From: Hyphomicrobiales bacterium
GTDB taxonomy: Bacteria; Pseudomonadota; Alphaproteobacteria; Rhizobiales; Beijerinckiaceae
Assembly: GCA_019075905.1 (NCBI GenBank)
Contig: JAGXAM010000005.1
Coordinates: forward strand, 62,001-126,000
Length of the DNA stretch: 64,000 bases
Direction: 5' to 3'
Under the pieces are notes generated by a model. The model was not told where the DNA came from, made no database searches, and saw only the letters and a list, made by a program, of their open reading frames with translations. Positions within the stretch are counted from its first letter, which is position 1; each line of letters begins with the position of its first letter. Positions 42,558 through 52,147 of the stretch are shown in pieces. The position numbers and the translations under genes were made by a program.

Positions 42558-43400
42558 ATGATAATTGCGGACAAAACGGAACATATTCCGCTTTTGCGGG
42601 CCGCTATTGCGAAGATCGAGGCGGCGGGCGCAGCGCGCGGCGCTGAGGCGGGGCGGGTGGCGCTGGGGCGGCATCTGGCGCTGGACCGGGCCCTGGGCGG
42701 TGGTCTGCCGCGCCATGGGCTCTGCGAAATCGTGCCGGCCAGCGCCGGCGACAATGCGGCGGCCAGCGCCTTCGGGCTGGCGCTGGCCTTGCTGCTGGGA
42801 GCGCCGGGGGCGGTCTTGTTCTGGGTTTATGAGGATTTCGCGGTCAGCGAGGCAGGCCTGCCCTATGGGCCGGGCCTGTGGCAGATGGGGTTCGATCCGG
42901 CCCGGCTGGTGCTGGTGGCGGCGCCGCGGGCGCTGGCGGCGCTGAATGCGCTGGAGGAGGTGGCGCGCGCCGGGGCGGGCGTCGCCCTGGGCGAGATCTG
43001 CCAGAGGCGCGGTTATGATCTGGCGGCGTCGCGGCGGCTGAAACTGGCCGCTGAGGAGGGCGGGCGTGGTTGCGTGCTGGTGCTGGCCGCCGCCAGCGGC
43101 ACGGGGCCGGATTTTGCCAGCGCCGCAGCGACCCGTCTCGAGGTCGCCAGCGCCATGAGCGCGCCGCTGGCGCCCGTGCATGGGCGGCTCGCCATTCCCG
43201 GCCCGGCGCGCTTCAGCGTGCGGGTGCTGAAGGCGCGGGGGGAGGGCGCGTGCGCGCCACCCGAGGCCAGCCATATTGTTGCGTTCGATCCCTCTCTAGG
43301 CTGCCTTGTCGATGCGTTTCCTGTCGCTCCACCTGCCCACTCTCAGAACCGACCGCGTGGCGCGGCAGATGCGGGCGGCCGCTACGCCAAAAGCGCCTGA
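42558..43400 (+). CDS. imuA: ImuA, SOS mutagenesis cassette protein
   Basis: ImuA is a RecA-like protein needed, with ImuB and DnaE2, for damage-induced mutagenesis. The 280-aa product has LGRHLALDRALGGGLPRHGL, AASAFGLALALLL and FWVYEDFAVSEAGLPYGPGL, typical of ImuA. ATG 42558 is preferred to the TTG at 42522, which would place the LexA box within the coding sequence. Its 3' end overlaps imuB by 89 nt in another frame. The last 30 residues, past the imuB start, look variable. Confidence 0.88.
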   Translation: MIIADKTEHIPLLRAAIAKIEAAGAARGAEAGRVALGRHLALDRALGGGLPRHGLCEIVPASAGDNAAASAFGLALALLLGAPGAVLFWVYEDFAVSEAGLPYGPGLWQMGFDPARLVLVAAPRALAALNALEEVARAGAGVALGEICQRRGYDLAASRRLKLAAEEGGRGCVLVLAAASGTGPDFASAAATRLEVASAMSAPLAPVHGRLAIPGPARFSVRVLKARGEGACAPPEASHIVAFDPSLGCLVDAFPVAPPAHSQNRPRGAADAGGRYAKSA

Positions 43401-44892
43401 CGAGCCGCTGGCGACCATCGCCAGGCTCAAGGGCGCGTGGCGGCTGGCCGGGCTTGATGCCAGAGCGGGCGCGCTGGGGCTGCGCAGCGGCATGGGCCTT
43501 GCCGATGCCAGGGCCATGCACCCCGGGCTGCTGGTGGCCGAGGCTGACGCCGTTGCCGAGGCCGCGCTTTACGATCAGCTGCTGGCCTGGTGCCGGCGCT
43601 TCACGCCGCTGGCCGCCGCCGACGGCCCCGATGGCATGGCGCTGGATGTCACCGGCGTCGCGCATCTTTTCGGTGGCGAGGCGGCGCTGGCCGCCGATGT
43701 CGTCGCCCGGCTCGCCCGCCAGGGAATTGGCGCGCGGGTCGGCATTGGTCCCAATCCGGCGGTGGCCTGGGCGCTGGCCCGGTTCGCGCGCCAGCCGATT
43801 CTGCCGCCGGCGATCGAAATGACGCGGCTTCCCGGCATGTTTGCCGATTTTCCGGTGGCCGCGCTCAACATCAGCGACGATCTCGCCGCCGATCTGGCGC
43901 GCGCCGGGCTGCGGCGCATCGGCGATCTCAGCCTGCGTCCGCGCGCGCCGCTCACCGCCCGCTTTGGCGCCGATCTGCTGGACCGGCTCGATCACTTGTT
44001 CGGGCAGGCCCGCAGCCCGATATCGCCACGCTTTGCCGCGCCCGATTTCAGCGTCGAGCGCCGCTTTGCCGATGGCCTCACGCGCGAGGACGCCCTTCTC
44101 ACCCATGTCGGCGCGCTGGCGCGCGAGCTTTGCGCGCTGATGATCCGGCATGGCCAGGGGGCGCGCAGTCTCACGCTGACGCTGTTCCGGGTCGATGGCG
44201 CGGTGCGTTTGCTGGAGGTGGCGGCCAGCCAGGCCATGAGCGCGCCCGGGCCGATGCTGCGGCTGGTGCGCGAGAAGCTCGCGCGCCTGAATGAGGGTGG
44301 TTTCGAGACCGGTTACGGGTTTGACGTGCTGCGGCTGGAGGCGACGCAAACGGCGCCGCAAAAGCCGGATCAGGGCGCGTTGGCGGGCGACGCGGGCCGC
44401 CATGGCGCGATGATCGCCGCGCCATCGCCGGCGGAGCCGCCTTCGGTCAGCGCCGTCATCGACCGCCTGAGCGCCCGCCTTGGCGCGATGCGCGTCACCC
44501 GGCTGCATCTGCAGGACAGCCATCAGCCCGAGCGCGCGGCGCGCCACGCGGCGGCGCTGGCGGGCGCGCCGCCTGCCGGCGGGCCCCGGCCATGGCCTGA
44601 GGCGGCATGGGAGCGGCCAGTCCGGCTGCTGGCGCGCCCCGAACCGGTCGAGACGCTGGCCTTGCTGCCCGATGGCCTGCCGCAGCAGTTCCGGTGGCGG
44701 CGGGTGCTGCACCGTGTCATCGCCGCCGACGGGCCGGAGCGCATCCTGTCCGATTGGTGGAAAAGCCCGGCTCCTGGCATGGCGCGCGATTATTTCCGGG
44801 CCGAAGACGAGGCCGGCCAGCGTTTCTGGCTGTTTCGCCAGCAGCAGGCCGGGGCCGGTGCGACATGGTTCATGCACGGATTTTTCCCATGA
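43312..44892 (+). CDS. imuB: ImuB, Y-family polymerase-like protein
   Basis: ImuB resembles Y-family DNA polymerases but is thought to act as a hub binding the sliding clamp and DnaE2 rather than as a polymerase. The 526-aa protein begins MRFLSLHLPTLRTDRV, where a polymerase would have the metal-binding Asp (FLSLHL instead of xxDxDxF), and has ALDVTGVAHLFGGEAALAAD and IGIGPNPAVAWALARFA. The C-terminal half is unlike polymerases and ends with a conserved FRWRRVLHRV and FWLFRQQ section. It overlaps imuA by 89 nt and dnaE2 by 4 nt (ATGA). Confidence 0.92.
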   Translation: MRFLSLHLPTLRTDRVARQMRAAATPKAPDEPLATIARLKGAWRLAGLDARAGALGLRSGMGLADARAMHPGLLVAEADAVAEAALYDQLLAWCRRFTPLAAADGPDGMALDVTGVAHLFGGEAALAADVVARLARQGIGARVGIGPNPAVAWALARFARQPILPPAIEMTRLPGMFADFPVAALNISDDLAADLARAGLRRIGDLSLRPRAPLTARFGADLLDRLDHLFGQARSPISPRFAAPDFSVERRFADGLTREDALLTHVGALARELCALMIRHGQGARSLTLTLFRVDGAVRLLEVAASQAMSAPGPMLRLVREKLARLNEGGFETGYGFDVLRLEATQTAPQKPDQGALAGDAGRHGAMIAAPSPAEPPSVSAVIDRLSARLGAMRVTRLHLQDSHQPERAARHAAALAGAPPAGGPRPWPEAAWERPVRLLARPEPVETLALLPDGLPQQFRWRRVLHRVIAADGPERILSDWWKSPAPGMARDYFRAEDEAGQRFWLFRQQQAGAGATWFMHGFFP

Positions 44893-47800
44893 CCGGCCCC
44901 AGCCGCACCGGCCTGCCAGATCCCGGACAAGCCCCGGAACATGCCTATGCGGAACTGGCGGTCACCAGCAATTTTTCCTTTCTGGAAGGGGCCTCGCACC
45001 CCGAAGAGCTGATCATGGCGGCGGCGGCGCTGGGGTACAGCGGCATTGGCCTTGCCGACCGCAATACGCTGGCCGGCGTGGTGCGCGCGCATGTGGCGAT
45101 GCGCGCCCTGCCTGCGGGCACGCGACTGCGCTTCAGCCCCGGCGCGCGCCTGGTATTTCAGGACGGCACGCCCGACATTCTCGCCTATCCGCAGGACCGT
45201 GCCGGCTGGGGCCGCCTGTCGCGCCTGCTGAGCCTTGGCAACAGCCGCGCCGAAAAGGGCGCGTGCCATCTTGGTCTTGATGATCTTCTGGCCTTTCAGG
45301 AAGGGCTGCAGCTCATTCTCATGCCCGGTGCGGGCGCGCCGGCCGTGCTTGGGCCACTCAGGGCGGCGGCCGGGGGGCGACTGTGGCTTGCGGCCATCTG
45401 CCATTTTCGCGGTTCCATGCGCCGCACCCTCGCCCAGCGCCATGCCCTGGCCGAGCGCTGGCAGGTGCCGCTGATCGCCTGCAATGATGTGCTGATGCAT
45501 GATCCGGCGCGGCGGGCGCTCGCCGATGTCATGGCCTGCATCCGGCGCGGGCTCACCCTCGACAAGGCCGGGCGCCTGCTCGAACCCCATGCCGAGCGCC
45601 ATCTGAAAGCGCCGGCAGAAATGGCGCGGTTGCTGGCCGGGCTGCCGCAAGCGCTGGCGCAAACGCAAGAGTTCATGAAAGGCCTGCAGTTTTCACTGGA
45701 TGAATTGCACTATGAATATCCTCATGAATTGCGCGCCGGCTATGCCGGTCCGCAGGAGGCGCTGGCAGCCTTTGCCCTGCAGGGCGCGGCGATGCGTTAT
45801 CCCGGGGGCATTCCGGCTCGGATCACGGCCGCGATCACGCATGAACTGGGCCTTGTCGCGCAGATGAGGTATGCGCCCTATTTCCTCACCGTGCATGATA
45901 TTGTCCGCTTTGCCCGCCAGCGTGGCATCCTGTGCCAGGGGCGCGGCTCTGCGGCCAATTCAACCATCTGTTATTGTTTGGGAATAACCGAGGTTGACCC
46001 CGCCGTTCATGATCTGCTGTTCGAGCGTTTCATCTCGCCCGAGCGCCAGGAGCCGCCCGATATAGATGTCGATTTCGAGCATGAGCGGCGCGAGGAGGTG
46101 ATCCAGTATATTTACGCGCGCTACGGGCGCGAGCGCGCCGGGCTGGCGGCCAGCGTCAGCACCTACCGCGCCCGCTCGTCAATCCGCGAAACCGGCAAGG
46201 TGTTTGGCCTGTCGGAGGATATGCTCACTGCGCTTTCCGGCACCATCTGGGGCTGGAAGGGCAAGGGGCTCGAAGATGACAGCCTGCGCCGCGCCGGGCT
46301 TGATCCGCAAGCGCCGCTGCTGCGCCGCGCGATGGAACTGGCGCAGGACATCGAGGGGTTTCCGCGGCATCTGTCGCAGCACAGCGGCGGGTTCGTCATC
46401 ACGCAGTCACGGCTTGACGAGGTCGTGCCGATCCTCAATGCCGCCATGCCCGAGCGCACAACGGTCGAGTGGGACAAGAATGATCTTGATGCGCTGGGCA
46501 TCCTGAAAATAGATGTGCTGGCGCTCGGCATGCTGACCTGCATAAGGCGGGCCTTTGAGCTTTGCCTTGGCCATTATGGCGTGGCCCTGACGCTCGCAAC
46601 CCTGCCGCAGGAGGATGCCGACGTCTATCATATGGTGTCGCGGGCCGATACGATCGGCGTGTTCCAGATCGAGAGCCGGGCGCAAATGTCGATGCTGCCG
46701 CGCCTGAAGCCCGCGACCTTTTATGATCTGGTGATCGAGGTCGCGATCGTGCGCCCGGGCCCGATCCAGGGCGATATGGTTCACCCCTATCTGCGCCGCC
46801 GCCAGGGGCTGGAAAAGGTGGTCTTTCCCTCGCGCGAGCTTGAGGATGTGCTGGGCAAAACCCTCGGCGTGCCGCTGTTTCAGGAGCAGGCGATGCGCAT
46901 TGCCATCGTCGCGGCCGGGTTCACGCCGGGCGAGGCCGACCAGTTGCGCCGCGCCATGGCCACTTTCAAGAAGGTGGGGACCATCAGCCGCTTTGGCGAG
47001 AAAATGGTCAAGGGCATGGTGGCGCGCGGCTATGACGAGGGCTTTGCGACGCGCTGTTTCCGCCAAATCGAGGGGTTCGGCACCTATGGCTTTCCGGAAA
47101 GCCATGCGGCTTCCTTTGCCCTGCTGGTTTACGCCTCGGCCTATCTGAAATGCCATTATCCCGATGCATTTGCCTGCGCGCTGCTCAATTCGCAGCCGAT
47201 GGGCTTTTATGCACCGGCCCAGATCGTGCGGGACGCGCGCGAACACGGGATCGAGGTGCGCGAGGTCGATGTCAATGCCTCGCAATGGGAGAGCACGCTG
47301 GAGCCGGACGGGGTGGCGGCAAGCCTGCACCCGCGCCATGCCGGCATGCGCGAGGTGATCAGATCCAGCCACGCCTTGCGGCTCGGTTTCAGCCAGATCA
47401 AGGGCTTGTCGCAGGCCGACATGGTGCATCTGGTGGCCTGCCGGGCGCAGGGGTTCGATTCGCTGCGCGACCTGTGGCTGCGCACGCGCCTGACCCCCGC
47501 GGTGTTGCAGCGCCTTGCCGAGGCCGATGCCTTCCGCTCGCTCGGGCTGGAGCGGCGCGATGCGCTCTGGGCAGTGAAGGGGCTGAACCGGGCCGGCGAC
47601 CGTGATGACCTGCCGCTGTTTGTCACGGCCGATCTGCCGGTCAGCGAGCCTGATGCGCATCTGCCGCCGATGCTGCCGGGCGAGCATGTGGTCGAGGATT
47701 ACCGGCATTTGCGGCTGTCGCTCAAGGGCCATCCGGTGGGATTTTTGCGCGCAAGGTTGCAGGCGCGCGGCATCCTGCCGCTGGCCGGCCTTGATCCGCC

Positions 47801-48224
47801 AGCCGGGTTGCGGCCGGCGCGCGCCACCATTGCCGGACTGGTGCTGGTGCGCCAGCGTCCCGGCACCGCCAAGGGGGTGATTTTCATGACGCTGGAAGAC
47901 GAGACCGGCAGCGCCAATATCATCGTCTGGCCGAAGCAATTTGAAAGGCAGCGGGCGATCGTCATCGGTGCGCGGCTTGTTGCCGTCAGCGGCCGGGTGC
48001 AGAGCGAGGCCGGCGTCACGCATCTCATCGCCGAGAGGCTGGAAGATCTGAGTGTTATGCTCGGGCAATTGTCCAGCGCAGGGCGCGACCTTTGCAGCCT
48101 GGCACGGGCCGACGAGATCAAGCGCCCGCTCGCCGAGGGCAGGGCACCGGCGCCCGCGCTCGTGGCGCGCGACGCCGCTGCCGGGGATGCGCGCGCCATG
48201 CCGGCGGGACGGAATTTTCGCTAG
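44889..48224 (+). CDS. dnaE2: Error-prone DNA polymerase DnaE2
   Basis: DnaE2 is a C-family polymerase that carries out translesion synthesis in the SOS cassette. The 1111-aa protein has the PHP domain at the start (YAELAVTSNFSFLEGASHPE), the catalytic triad region PDIDVDFEHERREEV, LRRAMATFKKVGTISRFGEK, FGTYGFPESHAASFALLVY, and the C-terminal OB fold (VIFMTLEDETGSANIIVWP). The length is usual. The ATG overlaps the imuB stop, so all three cassette genes are translationally linked. Confidence 0.96.
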   Translation: MTGPSRTGLPDPGQAPEHAYAELAVTSNFSFLEGASHPEELIMAAAALGYSGIGLADRNTLAGVVRAHVAMRALPAGTRLRFSPGARLVFQDGTPDILAYPQDRAGWGRLSRLLSLGNSRAEKGACHLGLDDLLAFQEGLQLILMPGAGAPAVLGPLRAAAGGRLWLAAICHFRGSMRRTLAQRHALAERWQVPLIACNDVLMHDPARRALADVMACIRRGLTLDKAGRLLEPHAERHLKAPAEMARLLAGLPQALAQTQEFMKGLQFSLDELHYEYPHELRAGYAGPQEALAAFALQGAAMRYPGGIPARITAAITHELGLVAQMRYAPYFLTVHDIVRFARQRGILCQGRGSAANSTICYCLGITEVDPAVHDLLFERFISPERQEPPDIDVDFEHERREEVIQYIYARYGRERAGLAASVSTYRARSSIRETGKVFGLSEDMLTALSGTIWGWKGKGLEDDSLRRAGLDPQAPLLRRAMELAQDIEGFPRHLSQHSGGFVITQSRLDEVVPILNAAMPERTTVEWDKNDLDALGILKIDVLALGMLTCIRRAFELCLGHYGVALTLATLPQEDADVYHMVSRADTIGVFQIESRAQMSMLPRLKPATFYDLVIEVAIVRPGPIQGDMVHPYLRRRQGLEKVVFPSRELEDVLGKTLGVPLFQEQAMRIAIVAAGFTPGEADQLRRAMATFKKVGTISRFGEKMVKGMVARGYDEGFATRCFRQIEGFGTYGFPESHAASFALLVYASAYLKCHYPDAFACALLNSQPMGFYAPAQIVRDAREHGIEVREVDVNASQWESTLEPDGVAASLHPRHAGMREVIRSSHALRLGFSQIKGLSQADMVHLVACRAQGFDSLRDLWLRTRLTPAVLQRLAEADAFRSLGLERRDALWAVKGLNRAGDRDDLPLFVTADLPVSEPDAHLPPMLPGEHVVEDYRHLRLSLKGHPVGFLRARLQARGILPLAGLDPPAGLRPARATIAGLVLVRQRPGTAKGVIFMTLEDETGSANIIVWPKQFERQRAIVIGARLVAVSGRVQSEAGVTHLIAERLEDLSVMLGQLSSAGRDLCSLARADEIKRPLAEGRAPAPALVARDAAAGDARAMPAGRNFR

Positions 48225-48249
48225 CATGGCGTGGTGCGACCGGGGTCTC

Positions 48250-49038
48250 TCAGCCGCGACTGCCATCGAGCCGGTCGATCCTGGTGACGCTGATGAAGAT
48301 CACCACCATGGCAATGACGCTCGCGAAAATCAGGCTGGTCGCGATGGTGCCAAGGCCAAGGCCGCCGTGCGTCAAGGGCTTGGCCAGGAAATCGCCTATC
48401 GAAGCACCGAGCGGGCGGGTGAGGATATAGGCCAGCCAGAATGTGGTAACGCCTCCGAGTTTCGTGCCGAAATGCACCAGGGCGACGATGCCGACGATGA
48501 TGGCAAACAGCAGCACGGCATCGGCATAACCAAGATGCAAGGTTTCGGCGATCAGGTCTCCGAGCGAGGTGCCCATGGCGAAGGTCAGCAGAATCGCCGC
48601 CCAGTAGAACCCCTCGCGCCGCCGCGTGTTGATCGAGCGGATCGACAGGGTTTTCTCCTGCATGAACCACAAGGCAAAGACGCCCGCCATGCCGATGCCG
48701 AAGGCCAGCGAGGTGGTGATGAGGCTGACATGCATGCCATCGACGAGATTGTCGGAAAGCAGCGTGCCCACGACGCTGATCAGTACTACCGTCAGCCAGT
48801 AAAGCCAGGGAATGTAGCGCCGGGCGCCAAGTTGAATGGCAAGAACGGCGACAAAAAGCCCTGTCATGACCGCCGAGGTGAGGGCGAGGCCAAGGTGCAG
48901 GCGGCCGGCGAGCAGGTCGGCACCGGTCTCGCCTACGGTGGTGGAGAGAACCTTGATGATCCAGAACCAGAGCGTCACCTCTGGCACCTTGCTCATGAAA
49001 CTCATGCCGTTGCGCACGGCCAACGATGGCGAACTCAT
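48250..49038 (-). CDS. COG4705-type multi-pass membrane protein
   Basis: The 262-aa protein has about eight hydrophobic helices and two similar halves: KVPEVTLWFWIIKVLSTTVG followed by ETGADLL, and FYWAAILLTFAMGTSLGDLI. These segments are hallmarks of the uncharacterised COG4705 family. ATG 49038 has GGAG 9 nt upstream. It follows the two-component sensor gene on the same strand after 76 nt, and such proteins often sit beside QseBC-like systems, so it may be a target of the regulator. Transport is a reasonable guess but unproven. Confidence 0.8.
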   Translation of the reverse strand: MSSPSLAVRNGMSFMSKVPEVTLWFWIIKVLSTTVGETGADLLAGRLHLGLALTSAVMTGLFVAVLAIQLGARRYIPWLYWLTVVLISVVGTLLSDNLVDGMHVSLITTSLAFGIGMAGVFALWFMQEKTLSIRSINTRRREGFYWAAILLTFAMGTSLGDLIAETLHLGYADAVLLFAIIVGIVALVHFGTKLGGVTTFWLAYILTRPLGASIGDFLAKPLTHGGLGLGTIATSLIFASVIAMVVIFISVTRIDRLDGSRG

Positions 49039-49114
49039 GGGTAAAGGCTCCAGGTTACGGCGGACGGGTTGCCTATGCCATGCGAGAATGAGCCGGAAAT
49101 GAGCGCCTTGCCGC

Positions 49115-50461
49115 TCAGGGCCGGGGCGGGCTGGCCAGTGCTTCTGGCGCCAGCGCTGCGCAGGGCCCGGCAAGCTCGGCGCAGAGCCCGCCGCGCGGCG
49201 TCGCATTGGCGAAAGCCAGCGTGAAGCTGTGGCGCCGAGCGATGGCCAGGGCTATGGCAAGGCCAAGACCGGAGCCTTCGCCTTTCGGGCTTTGGCCGCG
49301 GTAAAAGCGCTCGCCGAGGCGCGGCAGATCGGCCGGTGCAACACCGGCGCCGCCATCGCAAAGCCGCAGGATGAAGCCATCGCCTTGCCGGTGCAGGCTG
49401 GCATCGACCACGCCGCCTTCCGGCGTATGGAACAGGGCATTGTCGAGCAGGTTGTCGATCAGCATGGAACATTCATCGGCATTGCCGATGACGCCGATAT
49501 CGGGCCCGGCATCAAGGCCAAGATCAATGCCCCTGGCCTCGGCGCGGGCGATCTGGCCGGCGATGCAGGCGGCAAGCACCGCACTCAGGCTGATGGGGCC
49601 GAAAGCTTGCAGCACATGTGCGGCATCCTGACGGGCGAGGGTCAGCAATTGCGCGACCAGCCGGGCCTGACGGCGGATGCTCGCGCGCAACGCCTGCAGT
49701 GCCGCGGCATCGGGCACGGCGGCGGCGAGATTGTCGAGATCGATCTGCATGGCCGCCAGCGGCGAACGCATCTGGTGGGCGGCATCGGCAAGAAAGCGGC
49801 GCTGGGCGGCGAGGATGCCGGCCTGCCGGGTGGCATGGGTGTGGAGCGCCTCGACCAGCGGCGCGATCTCGCGCGGGACATGCCCGGCAAGCGGCGGCAT
49901 CGGCCCCGAGAGGCTGGTGCGCGCCGCTTCATCAGCCAGCCTGCGCATGCGTCGCGAAAGGTGACGCAGGCCTAAGGCGAGCAACAGGCCGGCGAGGGGC
50001 ACGAGCACCAGCAGCGGCAGGGCGGCGCTGAGGCCGGCGTTGCGTGCGGTTTCGTCGCGCACGTCCTGGCGCTGGGCGACCTCGATATCAAGGTCCTTGC
50101 CGGTTGCCACAAAGACCCGCCACATCACCGTGCCAAGCTGGAGGTTGTGAAAGCCGGCGCCGCTGACCGGCGGCATGGCGGCGTGCGGCGGCGAGGCTCG
50201 CAAGATGGTGCCCTGCCGGTCGCGGATGATGATGACAAACCGGTCTTCCCTGCTGGGATTGCGGCCCGGCACGAGGGCGTCGCCATCGACCGGCAGCGCC
50301 GCTTTGACGCCGACATTGAGGGCGATCTGGCGCATCTGGCGATCGAGGAAATCGTCGGCCTCGCCGAGCGCCAGACGGTAGCTGATGAAGAAGGACAAAA
50401 GCCCGACGAGCGTCAGCAGGCCCAGGACCCACAGGAAAACTAGGCGGGCGAGCGAGGTCAC
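49115..50461 (-). CDS. Two-component sensor kinase (QseC/TctE-like)
   Basis: The 448-aa protein has a membrane helix at about 8-27, a periplasmic domain of about 115 residues, a second helix near 145-166, the acceptor His229 in DAAHQMRSPLAAMQIDLDNL, N-box LIDNLLDNALFHTPEGG, G1 LCDGGAGVAPADLP and G2 GSGLGLAIALAIA. HQMRSPLAA is typical of the TctE/QseC group. Its GTG start overlaps the regulator stop by 4 nt (GTGA), a standard coupled arrangement. The signal is unknown. Confidence 0.92.
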   Translation of the reverse strand: MTSLARLVFLWVLGLLTLVGLLSFFISYRLALGEADDFLDRQMRQIALNVGVKAALPVDGDALVPGRNPSREDRFVIIIRDRQGTILRASPPHAAMPPVSGAGFHNLQLGTVMWRVFVATGKDLDIEVAQRQDVRDETARNAGLSAALPLLVLVPLAGLLLALGLRHLSRRMRRLADEAARTSLSGPMPPLAGHVPREIAPLVEALHTHATRQAGILAAQRRFLADAAHQMRSPLAAMQIDLDNLAAAVPDAAALQALRASIRRQARLVAQLLTLARQDAAHVLQAFGPISLSAVLAACIAGQIARAEARGIDLGLDAGPDIGVIGNADECSMLIDNLLDNALFHTPEGGVVDASLHRQGDGFILRLCDGGAGVAPADLPRLGERFYRGQSPKGEGSGLGLAIALAIARRHSFTLAFANATPRGGLCAELAGPCAALAPEALASPPRP

Positions 50462-51123
50462 GCCATGTCCTTCGTGACCATCCAGCCGGCGCCGCGCACG
50501 TTTCTGATGGCGCTGCGGCCAAGCTTCTGGCGAATGGCATAGATCAGCACGTCGATGGCATTGCTCTCGACCTCCTCGCCCCAGCCATAGATCGCCGCCT
50601 CCAACTGGGCGCGCGAGAAAATCATGCCGGGGCGGGCACACAAGGCGCGCAGCAGCGCAAATTCGCGGGCTGGCAACAGCACTTTCGCGCCCTGAAACCG
50701 GGCCTCGTGGCTTGCCAGATCGAGCGTCAGCTCGCCGGCCGCGAGCATCGGCGAGGCACTGCCGGCATGGCGGCGCATGACCGCGCGGATACGTGCCAGA
50801 AGTTCAGAGGTTTCAAAGGGCTTGAGCACGTAATCATCAGCGCCGAGATCGAGCCCGGCGATGCGGGCATCGAGGCTGTCGCGGGCGGTGATGATGATGA
50901 TCGGCAGGGCGCCGCGGCTGGCGCGGTGCGCGCGCAGCAATTGCAGGCCATCGCCATCGGGCAGGCCGAGATCGAGCAGAACCAGCGCGTGCTCGCCCGG
51001 TGCCAGCGCCGGCGCTGCATCGGCGGCGGTTTTCACCCAGTCGACCGTCATGGCGACGCGTTCGAGCGCCTGGCACAGGCCAGCGCCGATCATGGCATCG
51101 TCTTCGATCAGCAAAATGCGCAA
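50458..51123 (-). CDS. OmpR/PhoB-family response regulator (QseB-like)
   Basis: The 221-aa protein has a receiver domain with the acidic pair in IEDDAMIG, phospho-acceptor Asp51 in VLLDLGLPDGDG and the Lys of DYVLKPFE, then a winged-helix domain (LLPAREFALLRALCARPGMI, and IDVLIYAIRQKLG). It is the partner of the overlapping sensor kinase. The COG4705 membrane gene downstream may be a target. The 92 nt to the next gene would hold its promoter. Confidence 0.95.
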   Translation of the reverse strand: MRILLIEDDAMIGAGLCQALERVAMTVDWVKTAADAAPALAPGEHALVLLDLGLPDGDGLQLLRAHRASRGALPIIIITARDSLDARIAGLDLGADDYVLKPFETSELLARIRAVMRRHAGSASPMLAAGELTLDLASHEARFQGAKVLLPAREFALLRALCARPGMIFSRAQLEAAIYGWGEEVESNAIDVLIYAIRQKLGRSAIRNVRGAGWMVTKDMA

Positions 51124-51215
51124 GGTCAGGTTCCGTGTGCGGGCGCGCGCTGCCCGCGCCGGAAAGCCTGCACGGCGCGGCGGATGGCGTCAAGCGCGGC
51201 TGGCGAGCCGTGCGC

Positions 51216-51989
51216 TCAATCGCGGAAGTTGGCGCCGGCCCGGTCGAGCTTGCGCAACAGCGCTGGCCAGACCAGCTTTTGTGCCAGCTGGTCGAGGCCG
51301 CCCGACTGGGTCAGGGCGGCGTTTTTGGCAATCACCACGGGATCGGTCGGGTGATCCTGTTCGGGGCCGCCGAGCATGCGCGTGCGCACCTGCATCGTGC
51401 AGGCCCGCTCCAGAAAATACATGCGCAAAAATGCCTCGGCGCAGGTGCGCCCGACCGTCAGTGTGCCGTGATTGTGCAGCAACATCAAATTTTTGTTCCC
51501 AAGGTCCTGTTGCAGGCGCGGGCGCTCGTCATGATCGAGCGCGACGCCTTCATAATCATGATAGGCAAGATCGGGCAGCACCAGCTGCGCCGTCTGGTTG
51601 AGGGGGAGCAGCCGCTCTTTCGAGGTGGAAACCGCCGTGGCATCCGGCGTGTGCAGGTGCATGACGCAGCCGGCATCCTCGCGCACTTCATGCACGGCCG
51701 AATGGATGGTGAAGCCCGCCGGGTTGACCGGATAGGGCGAGGGGCTGACCGGCTTGCCGTCAAGGCCGATCTTCACGAGGCTCGAAGCGGTGATTTCCTC
51801 AAACATCATGCCATAGGGGTTTATCAGGAAATGGTGCTCGGGCCCCGGCACGCGGGCGGAAATATGGGTGAAAATCAGATCGTCCCAGCCATAAAGCGCC
51901 ACCAGCCGGTAGCAGGCAGCAAGATCAACGCGGATCGCACGTTCGGCCTCGCTGATGGCGTGCGCATGTGGTGCGGCGTGAACATTCAT
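51216..51989 (-). CDS. Class II aldolase/adducin family protein
   Basis: The 257-aa protein has the class II aldolase fold with metal-binding histidines in CVMHLHTPDA and LLHNHGTLTVG, and the substrate Glu region HSAVHEVREDAGC. YGWDDLIFTHISARVPGPEH is typical of the adducin-like group found widely in proteobacteria. The reaction is not known; relatives cleave or epimerise phosphorylated sugars such as fuculose-1-phosphate. It stands alone, with a promoter-sized gap of about 150 nt before the divergent amidotransferase gene. Confidence 0.88.
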   Translation of the reverse strand: MNVHAAPHAHAISEAERAIRVDLAACYRLVALYGWDDLIFTHISARVPGPEHHFLINPYGMMFEEITASSLVKIGLDGKPVSPSPYPVNPAGFTIHSAVHEVREDAGCVMHLHTPDATAVSTSKERLLPLNQTAQLVLPDLAYHDYEGVALDHDERPRLQQDLGNKNLMLLHNHGTLTVGRTCAEAFLRMYFLERACTMQVRTRMLGGPEQDHPTDPVVIAKNAALTQSGGLDQLAQKLVWPALLRKLDRAGANFRD

Positions 51990-52147
51990 GATGCTGCTCC
52001 TTTACGGCAGGCAAAGCCCCTCGCACGGCGAAGTCAATCAGCATCCCGTTCAGACGTCAACCATTTTCCTTGTGTTAACCGCCTGTTCAGCATAATGGCG
52101 TGAAACTGCCGTTTGTTGTTGAACCGAATCCTCGGGGATTAGTGCCG

